Shown here: one piece after another, positions 44,740 to 55,400 of the stretch | Position numbering within the stretch: position 1 is the stretch's first letter | Layout of the letters: every line of letters starts with the position of its first letter | From: Adiantum capillus-veneris | Taxonomy: Eukaryota; Streptophyta; Polypodiopsida; Polypodiales; Pteridaceae | Assembly: GCA_014529385.2 (NCBI GenBank) | Contig: CM043960.1 | Span: forward strand, 40,346,781-40,410,780 | DNA: 64,000 nucleotides | Direction: 5' to 3' | Translations under genes and position numbers: made by a program | The notes under the pieces: model-generated | What the model was told of the DNA's origin: nothing | What the model saw: the letters and a program-made list of their open reading frames with translations, nothing else | The model's database searches: none

Positions 44740-47307
44740 AACGATTTTTATACATAAGTAGTAAAATCAAGAGCCAAAAGATATAATAGTCCGCTATCTT
44801 CAAGCCAAGGAACTTTGAAAACCATAGCTGAGAAGGTAGCCCTCACAAGGGCTTTCAATCTCTAAAAAATAACCGAACAATGGATGATCTTCTGTTATTG
44901 TTGCAGTTGTCGTTGTAATCCCAAGGAAAGTGCTTACTTGCCACCATCCAAGAAAAGCAAGCATGTCAGAACTAGCATTACTTGGGAAGACAGGTGTCAA
45001 CAACTCCCTCCCCTTGTTATTGGTGTCAAAAATTACAACAAACACTCACAACATAACACGGATCAAATATTATGTTTAGACACTGAGCCATTTGTTTATG
45101 ATACTATTTTCATCATTTAATTTCCAGAAAAAATCTAACAGCACCTCCTTTGTAAATTGGATCAATTCTCAAAATTTCTAGTCTAATGCCATCTCATCCG
45201 AGACCCCAACCTGAGGATTAAGGCTCTTTTTACCATCATTGGACAATTTGCATGTAATGGAATTGGTCTATTTAATTTGAGAGTAGCGGAAATTAATGAG
45301 AGTACTTTTGAGAAATGACTTTGTGAGCATAGCGGGTGAACATAATTGAAGATAGCAACATAATCATAGCAATTAGCTAACTTGGCATTAACAATACTTT
45401 TGCAAGAAAGAGAATTTAGAGAACATGATAACAGTTGAGGACCGGATTTATGTGGAGCCGGTCCCCCCTCCAATAGGCATTTGTATTATGATTTCTCCCA
45501 TTAAGAGAGACTTGTTACAATACATTCTTTGTGTTCCTTGTGACCTAGGTGATGCAATGAAGATGGAAAGCTTCATGCATCACAAACATAACATAAACTT
45601 AAAGAAAATCTTTAGCTATCCCAAGCCTCAGTCCCAAGACCTTAAACACCTTCGAAGGTGGAGAGAGCTAGCAGGGAATGACGGTAGGGAAGAGGAAGAA
45701 GAAACATTTCGTAGGAGAAAGAATTAGTTCCTCACTTATCATAAATCTTGTTACTAGCATACATAATAGCATAGTAATTATGAAGAATGAGATGGCAAGC
45801 TTAAGCATTGAAGCATGGCTCTTGGTTGGATTTGCACTCCATATCCAAGAGTGTTGGTGTAAGCTCTCAACCTCTACTTGCTTGGAGAAGGAGAGGGAGC
45901 TCTTGCACTTTGCATAGCACACAATGAGAGTGTTTGTGAGTGTGTGTGGGTGAGTATACCCCCTAAGCAACCCCCTAGCTTGCTTGGGTCGAACCCCCCT
46001 TGTAGCTCATGCTTGAAGCTCATTGGACCCCTCCAGGCCTAGCCGATCACAAGCAAGAGGCATTACAAGCAGCAAGGGTAGCCTTGAGACAAGTGTCCCC
46101 CTTTCCCCTTTGAGAGAGAGGGCTAGATAAATGCTAAATCATTGAATTAAATCTCCTAAATTATTATTGGACCCCTTGGGTGGCCAACCAATAGGCTTCA
46201 GGCACACCATGAGGGCAACATGAGGAGGAACTTGACGAGTGTCCCTTTTGCTTTCTTTGTACCATGCATGCCTTGTGTGAGTGTGTGGGTGTTCTCTCTC
46301 ATCTCTCCTCATGTAGGGCTCGCCCCCTCCTTGTAGGGATTGAATCTTTGACTTTTGACACCTTAAGCCCCTCATGTATAGGCCTAGTTCCCACCACAAG
46401 CTTGGCTCATAAGCACTTTAAGCTTGGATTGGGTTCTCACCTCAAGTGCAACCCTAGCATCTCAAGCACCTCAAGCATCTCAATAATTAAGCACCTCAAG
46501 CATCTCAAGAACCTCAATCATCAAGCACCTCAAGCACCTTAGTCATCAAGCAGGACAAGCACCTGGAGCTGGGTCGGGTTCCCGCGCCTCAAGCTCAGCC
46601 CTAGCTTACCTAAGGTCAAAGGCCTTTTACACACATTATTGGAGGTCTTCAATGAAGCTAACCCTAAGGTCTTATGCTCCATTTGTTAGCCTTTCTCTTT
46701 GATAGACCATCTCTCATTTGGGCCCCTTTACCATTGGCCCCGTGTTGAGATAGATCTATAAGCACATGTCTATATCTTAACACTTGTTCCCGTTTATTCT
46801 CCCACATTATGTGATCAATTTAATATGAGAAAATCATTTGGGTTGGTTAGATATTAGATATTAGATTTTATGACATTACCTCTCTCTTGAAATCATAGTC
46901 GTCCTCGACTATGAGGTAGAAGAGATAAAGCCTTAGTCATTAGTCAATTTTACTTAGCGGGTAGAGGATCCCTTTTTACCCTACGACATCTTTCCAAGAT
47001 GGATGACTAATCCATTTGGTGCTTGGGAGACATAGCTGCCGCAAGCATGTCTGCTCTTTAGTCCATTTCATTCTCCCAAAGTAGAGTGACAAATTCTACT
47101 TGGTGTTTGAGAGACGTCGTCATCACAAACATGATTCTAAGCATGCATACTAGTTAAATTTGTGCACAATTAAAAAGAGGATTAGTCTTATAAGACAAAA
47201 ACATGAGATTTAAAAGAAATTTGTACATTTGCTTACTCTAATGTAGCATTGTAAGCATTGACAAGGTTCATACTATCCTTAAGCTGTATTCCTTGCATCC
47301 ATCTAGC
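44723..47307 (-). repeat. 5' LTR of the chromovirus
   Basis: Matches 37541-40084. Its right end carries the same pol C-terminal codons (47233-47305), here fused by chance to element C sequence. Internal DNA begins at 44722 in what reads as gag, without a recognisable PBS. Confidence 0.85.
46457..46570. repeat. AGCAcCTCA minisatellite, 5' LTR copy
   Basis: Counterpart of 39264-39378 with small unit-number differences. Confidence 0.75.
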
Positions 47308-47429
47308 TCTTGGGATTTCCATGTCCTCATCCTTGGTAGAGGGCAAAAAATGAGGTTGTCTCTGATTCTTTTGGGCGCCTCTACCAGATGAATTAGATAT
47401 TGCGGATATTTTTTGAGCCATGCCTTTCT

Positions 47430-48960
47430 TCACCTGGGTTGAGAATCCACTATCAGCTTGACTCCTTCAGGTTTGGAGATATCTGCTTTGTACAATGGCA
47501 CTGTTGGCTCCTCTTTTATCCGTTTGTTGATCGTAGCAGCTTCATACTTTAGCAGAGGATATGGGAGAGAAGGTTGTAGCCATTCACGTTGAAGGTTACT
47601 GGCATCTATCTTCTGAATGGTCATCGATTTAAACACTCTCTGCTCCCACTCCAATGCTTCTTTGGCTGTGTCTTTTACTGCCGCTTCTATGGCCTTCTGC
47701 AGCTTTTCTTCTTCTTCTTGTGTCAGATCTTGGGGTTCTTGTGAGGGTCCCACAAGGATTTCCTCTTGCAAATTGGTGTCCACTAGATCTGACATATTTT
47801 CTATGTCGATTCCTTCCATTGCTGCTGGCCCGGTGCTAAACTATTGCTCTTCAGTTTGTTGTTGGCTTTCAGCTCTTCTATCTGCTTCTGAGATGTCTTC
47901 TTTGCCTCTTCCGCTTGATCTCCCATGTTTACTAGGAGGTCGTTCAGATCTGTATTTATTTTTTCCGCCTCCTCGAGCTTTCTCTTGATGTCTTTGTTTT
48001 CTGCTTGCCACCTCTGAAATTACTCATAGATCGGTTTGTCGGTTTCATATGGTGTGTGTGTCTGCATGCCGATGTTGCGTGTACTGAAGGGAGTTCCTGT
48101 TGCTTTGGTTTTGGGATCCAAATGCGAGTCGCATTTAAGTTGTTACTGAGCATTCTCTTTGGGATCCATATCTTTCTTGTTCCCTTGGTTTTTGGTTGAA
48201 CTGTGTGCTTCTGTTGACTTCTTCTATTGTATTGTGGTAGGTCTGCCATGTCACCTCTATCCTTCCGCACCCATAGTGGTTTTTTGTGTGTTTCTAACCT
48301 TGATCTTTGCACTGTGGTCTGTGTTGTTTTATGCTTGTAGTGAACATGGTTGGCAGTTCCCTAGTTGTTCTCCATGGGTATCGTGTTGTTCTTTAGTGGC
48401 ACCCATCCTTTTGGTTCTTTATCCAGTGATTGTGTTGCTATCATCTGGTTCTTCTGGGGTTGCTGATCAAAGGCTACCACCTGTTGTTCTTGGGCATGCT
48501 GAATTTTGACTGCATCTGCATTCCAATCTATCTGCACATTATACTCTTTTTGCCAAGGTTGTCCCAACAACATGGGGTGTTGTGTGCTTTCATCCTCAAC
48601 CACATAAAACTTGTGTGGGTAAATATATTGATGTACTTGTACATGCAATATAATCCAGCTCAATGTTTTTAGCGAATGTGATGCACTACTTTCCAGCACT
48701 TGTGGAGTAGGATGTAGTTGACCTTTGGGCTTGAGCTGTTTGTATAATCTGTAAGAGATTAGATTTGCTTGAGCTCCAGAATCAAGCAATACCGTCGATT
48801 CAACTTGATTGCTACCCACTTTGACTGCAATTATTGGCTCCACTGTGTCTTCATCAAAATTCGTTAGTCGAATAGCATTTATTCGCAACGGTGATCCACA
48901 TTGTTGTTGTTGTCCTAGAAGCCGTATTTTTGCAATGCGTTCTTTTGCTTCTGCTTGGGC
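47430..48960 (-). pseudogene. Element C 3' ORF: retropepsin-like domain, WIPK motifs, coiled coil
   Basis: It continues in the integrase C-terminal frame after one stop near 48965. Residues INAIRLTNFDEDTVEPIIAV lead into a retropepsin-like unit (48840-48500): LLDSGAQANLIS with an intact DSG, and later HPMLLGQPW, the second conserved protease strand. Then come GWVPLKN, WVRKD, WIPKR and WIPKP (48400-48100). A coiled coil at about 48025-47850 includes KRKLEEAEKINTDLNDLLVN. After a frameshift, 47819-47430 gives an acidic region and EALEWEQRVFKSMTIQKIDA. That last block is also present in element D (62933-63355). A protease after integrase is not the usual Ty3 order; the domain call is by motif only. 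Confidence 0.6.
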
Positions 48961-48966
48961 CTCTTC

Positions 48967-51900
48967 TCATACCCTCTGTTTCTCTTTCATCCGTTGTTTT
49001 TCTTGATGGATTTGTTGAAGCATATCCTGTGTTAGTGGCAAATGATACTTTTTTAATTGACACCCGCTAATCCAATTTGGCATTTCTTCTCCTTCTAATG
49101 TAGCAAGTTTGACAGCTCCACTTTGTGATAAGTCACTAATCACAAAGGGTCCCATCCCTCGCTTTTTAAGTTTCTTGGCATGTTGCTTCAATGTATAAAC
49201 AAGTACATAATCACCTATTTTGAAGTCTTTCGTGCGCACATGCTTGTCAAAAAACTCTTTTTGTCTTCTCTTTTTAGCATAGATCAAAGCTACAGCTCTC
49301 AATCGAAGTTCATCTAGCTTTTCAAGATCATCTATTCTTGAAGAGAGCTCATGTCCTGTCCATTCTAAGCGTTTTGCTACTCATAGAGTTGTAACTAAAA
49401 ACTCTATGGGTAATATAGCGTTTAGACCAAACACCATGTTGTACGGTGTTGTTCCTATTGATGTTTTGTAAGCTACCCTGTATGCCCATAGTGTTGAGTG
49501 TAACTGTTGATCCCAGTCTGTCCTTGACTCTGATACAATTTTAGTCAGAACAGTGCACAGTGTTTTATTTGTGGCCTCAGCTTGTCCATTTGCCTGTGGA
49601 TGATATGGAGAAGATTTTCTATGTATGACCATGAATTCCTCTAGCAGATATTCAATGACTTCATTAAGAAAATGTGTTCCTCGATCACTGACAATTTCTA
49701 TTGGTAATCCGTATCGTACAAAGACATTCTCATACAAAAACTGTGCAGTGGTTCTTGCATCTGCTTTTTGTGTTGCCTTGGCTTCCGTCCATTTTGTGAG
49801 ATAGTCCGTAGCCACAATGATATATTGGGTATGGGTGCGATATGCAGGGGGTGAAATAGGCCCCACAAAATCAATGCCCCATTTTGCAAATGCCCTTGCT
49901 CCCATCATTGGCCGTAGTGGCATCTCATCTCTCTTTATCGGCACCTTGGTGTGCTGACATGCATCACAACGCTTTACAAACTCCTCAACATCCATATGCA
50001 ATGTAGGCCACCATATTCCTGCAGTTAAGACAATTTTTGCCGTCTTATCACCTGAAAAATGGCCTCCACTTATGTCTCCATGTGTGTGTTCTAGAATCAG
50101 CAGGTATTCACTTTCACTTGCACAGATTCTAAGTTGATTGTCCTTTCCTCGCTTATAGAGTTGATTCTCAATTAAATTAAAGTCGCGAGCCTCCAGCTCT
50201 ATAGCCCTTTTCCGTGCTTTTGTTATGTTTTAGGAAATGTCCTTGTGGTGGTTAATAAATCAATGATATATTGACTCCATGCAGGTGCAACGTTTACCTG
50301 AAACAATTTCGTGTGATCCACTGGTCGTTTGGCACTACATACAGTATAATTGTTAACATAAGCATGTGTGTCAGCATACATAGTTGGCCAAAAAACCCCT
50401 AATTGTTTCAGTCGTTGGTGTGTTTTCATTGTTGAACAATGAAATGCACAATCCTGGACGTGTGCTTCTTCAAGATAACACTCGAATTCCTCCAGATTTA
50501 TACATAATTGTAGAATTTGGTCCGAGCCTAGATGATACAGTCGTCCTGCAACAATCAACCAGAAGTTTTTTGTTTGTCGAATTGTTTGTTGTTTGGATCT
50601 GTCTTCCTTGTTATCAAATCAACCTCCAAAGGAAAGAATGCTAACAATTTCCTCAGACCATTTGGGTATTATTTCAATATTGAAAAGATAAGCATCACGT
50701 ATGTCATCATCTACTCCTTCAGGAGCTTCCTCGTTTTGCAGCCTTGAAAGATGATCCGCCCGTAGATGAGTTTTACCCTTTTTGACTACCACTGTGAAGT
50801 CAAATTCTAGCAATATATTAAATGAGCGTACAATTCTCCCATTATTGCATGGTTTATTTATTAGATACAAAAGAGCTTGATGATCTGTGAAGAACACAAA
50901 TTTGTTAATGGTGAAATTTCTTTACAGCATAAATCATTCCTAACCCCTCTCTTTCAGTGGTTGTGTAGTTCTTTTCTGCACTATTTAACTGTTGGCTTGC
51001 ATAACAAACTAGGAAATCCATTGTTCCGTCTCCAGGTTGAGTCAGAATACTCCCAATTGCATATGCAAATGCGTCAATGTGAACATGGAATATCTTTTCC
51101 CAATCTGGTGCTTTAAGTACAGGTGCTGATACAAGGTTTTCCTTAAGCTTTTGGAATGAAGTTTCACACTCCTCAGTCCAGTCAAAACTGACTGATAAGC
51201 GATATAGAGGTTGTGCAATGACTGCATACATATATATGAATCTTCGATAATATCCGCAGTGTCCCATGAAGGATTGTACTTGTTTGGCATTAGTAGGCCT
51301 GGGCAAGTCTACTATGACTCTAATTTTGTCTAGGTCAGTGGTTATTCCATTTCTTGAGACAATATGTCCTAAGATGCGGCCTTGCCTAACCATAAAAATG
51401 CACTTTTCCGGGTTAAGACAGTTTCGATATGTTCTACATTTCTCAAATACCTTTTGTAAATGGTCAATATGTTCTTCTCGTAAAAGAGAGTGGACACAGA
51501 GATCATCTATAAATATTTCTAAGAATATTCTCAAGTATGCTTTGAACGCATGAGTTATTAACCTTTGAAAGGTAGCTGGGACATTGGTTAAGCCAAAAGG
51601 CATAACTCTATACGCATATATTCCTCATTCTGTGGCAAAGCTGTTTTGTGTTTATCCTCTATTGCAATTGCCAGTTGGTTATACCCTGAAAACCCATTTA
51701 AAAAGGAATAAGCCCGTTTCTCATCCACCCTCTCAAGTACATGTTCTGTGATCAGCAAGGGATAATTATCCTTTATGGTGGCTGCATTTACTTTTTTGAG
51801 GTTCACACTTTCCATTATTTTTGGGGACAACCACAATGGGTGACAACCAATTTGTATGTTCGATTTCATAGATGAATTCAACATCCATCATCTTGTCAAT

Positions 51901-52044
51901 CTCCTCTTTGATTTGTTTAGCAAATGTGTCATTATATGTGTAAGGACGTTGTTTGCTAGGTTTGGCATCTGATTTCAACGGTATTGTATGTTGGCATATC
52001 GATGGATCAACTCCTTTGAGGTCTTTGTAGGACCATGCAAACAC
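48967..52044 (-). pseudogene. Element C RT, RNase H and integrase
   Basis: RT: IPLKSDAKPSKQRPYTYND and NWLSPIVVVPKNNGK (52044-51830), then NAATIKDNYPLLITEHVLER and AYSFLNGFSGYNQLAI, MPFGLTNVPATFQRL (51603) and the catalytic FIDDLCVHS (YVDD variant). RNase H: HVHIDAFAYAIGSIL to ADHLSRLQ (51100-50740). A first zinc-type module is at 50558-50223. A canonical second module at about 50220-49960 has ARDFNLIENQLYKRG and HTHGDISGGHFSG...WWPTL...CDACQ. The core 49940-49500 has WGIDFVGPI, VSDRGTHFLN and the E in PYHPQANGQAEATN. The C-terminal domain (49302-48970) has KIGDYVLVYTLKQHAKKLKK. Frameshifts lie near 51880, 51600, 50900, 50560 and 50220. Confidence 0.85.
50223..50558 (-). pseudogene. Extra integrase N-terminal (linker plus zinc finger) module in C
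   Basis: IVAGRLYHLGSDQILQLCIN, then EEAHVQDCAFHC, LGVFWPTMYADTHAYV and YTVCSAKR, and IIDLL where a core would begin. This parallels, step by step, the canonical module that follows it (NQLYKRGKDNQLRIC; HTHGDISGGHF; GIWWPTLHMDVEEF; CDACQHTK; GIDFVGP). It is therefore a second copy of the RNase H-integrase linker and HHCC finger, decayed at some ligands. A decayed fragment of another element fused here is the alternative. Confidence 0.65.
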
Positions 52045-52428
52045 ATCTTTATACTTCTTGAGAAGTTGTGTTAGCTGTTCTTCTTCTTCAAGATCTAAAT
52101 CAGTTGCGATATAGACTGGCTGAGGCTTTTCACCACCCGCAGCGAGGTCTATCCGTTTTGCATTTTTCGGCCCATCGTAAGATTCCTAGTTTATTCTTTC
52201 CCTGACTGGTGGTGTCATTATGATTTTTATGTCCTGGATGGTGAATTTTTAATAGTGGGATGGTACATTCATGTTTCCTTTTTCTGACTCCTCCTTACCA
52301 TCACTTTCTTCCTCAGTAGTCCATACCTCTCGTAATGACCGTTTTAGTTCTTGGTATTTCTTTTTACGCTCCATTTTGGTCCACTCTGGGTCTTTTGTTT
52401 TTTCCTATTTTGATTTTTGAGATATTTT

Positions 52429-55400
52429 TTATTTTGTTTCTGTTTTAGCTTTATGTACTTGTTTTATTTCCTCTTGCGTTCCTTCCCTTCGAACTTTTGA
52501 GAATCTCCCTGATATTTGGTTTTTTACACAATCCTCTGCTTTGACAAGCATTAGATAGTGAGTTTTATCTTTTATCCTGGGCATCAGGGTTTCTCTAATT
52601 TTGTTTTCTTCTTGTTTTTTCCTATAGCGTTCCTGGCATCTAGGGTGTTGATTGGCAAAATCATAAAACTTGATATTCGTTGTTTTCTCCCACGCTTGCT
52701 TGAGCTGTTTGAACACTCGTTATCTGCATCGTTATTTACCTCTAGATACTCAGAGGAGTTATAAAAATCTTCTTGTTTTGGTGGTTCCACAATCTCATCT
52801 TTTGCTGGTATAAGGCTTACCATGTAATAGGGTCGCACATCATAGCCATCCTTATCGCAAAATTTTGTCGTTGGGCTATCTGTAATGGTACATACATCCA
52901 ATGTTGCCAGTCTGTGTTCCCATTCCAGAGGTTCTAAGGCATCTTCGGGAAAAGGTTCCGGAATATAATCCTTGTCCTCAATAGCTCTTTCTAAGACTCA
53001 TTCCTCTCTTTTTAAGCTTCCACAATGTGAAGCTCCGCACATCCATAGCTCCTTTTTTTACCCTAACCATGCCGGGAGTTCGGACCCTGCCAATGTAACT
53101 GAATCAAACTCTTCCACTGGTGTCTGGTTCACATCTTTGTAACTATGGTCTTTTAGGTGTATTTTGGTTGTTGTCTCGCCATGTCTGAGGTATATGTGGT
53201 CGTAACCCCAATCCTGGACCATCTTTAATTGTCTCATGAATGGTCAAGATGATCTCGTAATTGTTCTTTTTGTCAAAATCGACTATTACAAATGTATGCT
53301 CATACTCGATTCCACACGAGGTGACAATTACTTTTTCTAAGAGTCCTAGATGCTTTTCCATGAACCCATCTACAAGTTGCAATTTCATTCTGGTAGCTCT
53401 CAAAGCCGATTTTCCCCATTTTTTCTAGATTTCCTTGGTGGATGATAGCGACTCCTACTCCATTGTCAAGAATAGATTTGGAAACTACTCCTTGGAATTC
53501 TACTGGTAGTGTGGTATTTCCATCTTCTCCCTCGCAATATTCTCCAACCTTGTTTAAAGGTACTGGCCTAGTGTTTAGTTGAGGCTTGTCCAATTCTCTG
53601 ATCCCTTCTTGAAGCTTCGAGGTGGGGTCTTTTACTCCAAATTTTTCTAAGAATTTGCCTACTGTGGTCCACATGTTTGGTCGTAACCTCAGGAGTTCGG
53701 CTAATGTGATTGTGCATGCCACAGGGGTGGACAATAACTCAATCAACCCTTGTGAATCCATCACTTTGTTAGAAGAAAGTCTTTGAGATGGGATTGCTCT
53801 CACCTCGGACTTGGCTTCATACTCCCCTAGGTAAGAGGGTAAAGTTTTTAGCGAGTCTGGTTGACTGTGCCCCGAACTAATTGATCCCTAGTCTCCCCCT
53901 TGTGAACGCATATCAAAGTTCATTTGTGATCTTGCCTCAAATTCTTCAATAGGAGGGAAGATCTCATTTTTCTCTTTTCTCGTGCTATTCATTTGGTAGC
54001 TCACCCAGTTAGCTTCGTTGGCATCACGGATTTGCTTCCACAGGTCATCTAGATCGTTACAATCCTTACCCATTTCTACCAATGTTTTAGGCTGGAACCC
54101 ATCACTTGTCTCATCTGTTGTATTTGGCACTATGATAGGTTCTCTCCTAGACTCAGAGGCATTCGTGAGTCTCTCCTTCGTGTCTACTTTTCTCTAAAGT
54201 TGGTTTGACATGCCAACTTGCAGGTTTACCAAGCGGGTTTTCTATCAAGGATTGGGCTGTTTCAATCATCTTTTGACACATTTCCAACCTCTGTTTTTCT
54301 ATTTTGGCATAGGGATAAGTCATCCATCTTGGCTCTTGGGTTTGGTTGTTTTTTAGTCTAGCTTCGTAAGCTTTTAAAAGTGCGTCTAACTACTCATTTA
54401 CCTTTTCTGCCAACACTGATCCTCCTGATCTTGCACTTTTGGGTTATTTCATTGGGTGCTATGGTTGCCGCAATGTGTGAGCTTAGACTAGCTAGATCCT
54501 CTAACCGCTATGGTTGCCGCAGTGTGTGAGCTTAGACTAGCTAGATCCTCTAACCGCTCTAATCTATCCTTTGTGTGTTTTAACTCTTCGGATAGAGCCG
54601 TTTGCTCCCATTCTCTCCTGGCTTTCATACGCGCCTTTCTAGCTTTCCAAGTGCTTCTCTGATTTTTCATTTCTGAACTTGGGGCATCGGTTTTTGGCTC
54701 TTCAATTATGGGTTCATTCGTCATTCTTTGAGCTTGGGCTCGTGTCACTGCCTGAATAGGTATTACTGTTTCGTTTTCTGACCCTCCACTGGAAGGCACT
54801 GCTTCCAGCATGTTCAAGGTAGTTTTTGCTCCTTTGCTCGGGTTCTTAGGGCAATCAGGAATCAGATGAGTAATTCCACACTCAGTGCAATATGCGTTGA
54901 CTCTAATGATTTCATTATGAGGACAGTCTCTTAGCCAATGGTCCCCACCACACTTGTAGCAGGGTCCCTTAGGCTGTTGAGGTGCTCCTTGAGCTCCTCT
55001 TTGTTGGTATGCATGTCTCTACCCGCCCATGCCTCCGTTGGCTATGAACAACAATGTTCGTTCATCCAAGCTATATCTTCCTTCTCCTACTGCCTGTACA
55101 GTTGTTGGTGGTCCTACACTTCCCATCATGCTCCATGGTTCTGGCATTGAGGGTTCTTCCGGTGGATAATAGACAGGATTTGCAGCATATCCATTGGGAT
55201 CTTCGTAACATGCATGCATAGGCACCAAAGACTTCTCTTCTGGTTCGGTTATTGTTGGTGTGTATCTTATGCCGATTGGTCATAATCCTGGTAGGGGTGG
55301 TTGCTGCCCCAACACTGGTTGTGGTCTTTCTACACCTACAGGTCCTGGTAGGTTTCCTGCTTTTGATACCTAGGCATCGGTGGAAGTTGAGGAGATGCTA

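Larger units (their letters stand above)
37541..47307 (-). mobile_element. Degenerate Ty3 chromovirus with ~2.55 kb LTRs
   Basis: Two direct repeats (37541-40084 and 44723-47307) flank a minus-strand gag-PR-RT-RH-IN-chromodomain region. The LTRs are highly similar by eye, so insertion was comparatively recent, although the coding part carries many breaks. It abuts element C on the right. The outer flanks (ATAAT at left, TCTTG at right) do not form a target duplication. No PBS is evident. The boundaries are the limits of LTR-LTR similarity, not TG/CA ends. Confidence 0.85.

Noticed and set aside
47233-47433. 66-codon protein ending WMQGIQLKDSMNL...
   Set aside because: A chance fusion of element C sequence with the pol tail carried in the adjacent chromovirus LTR.
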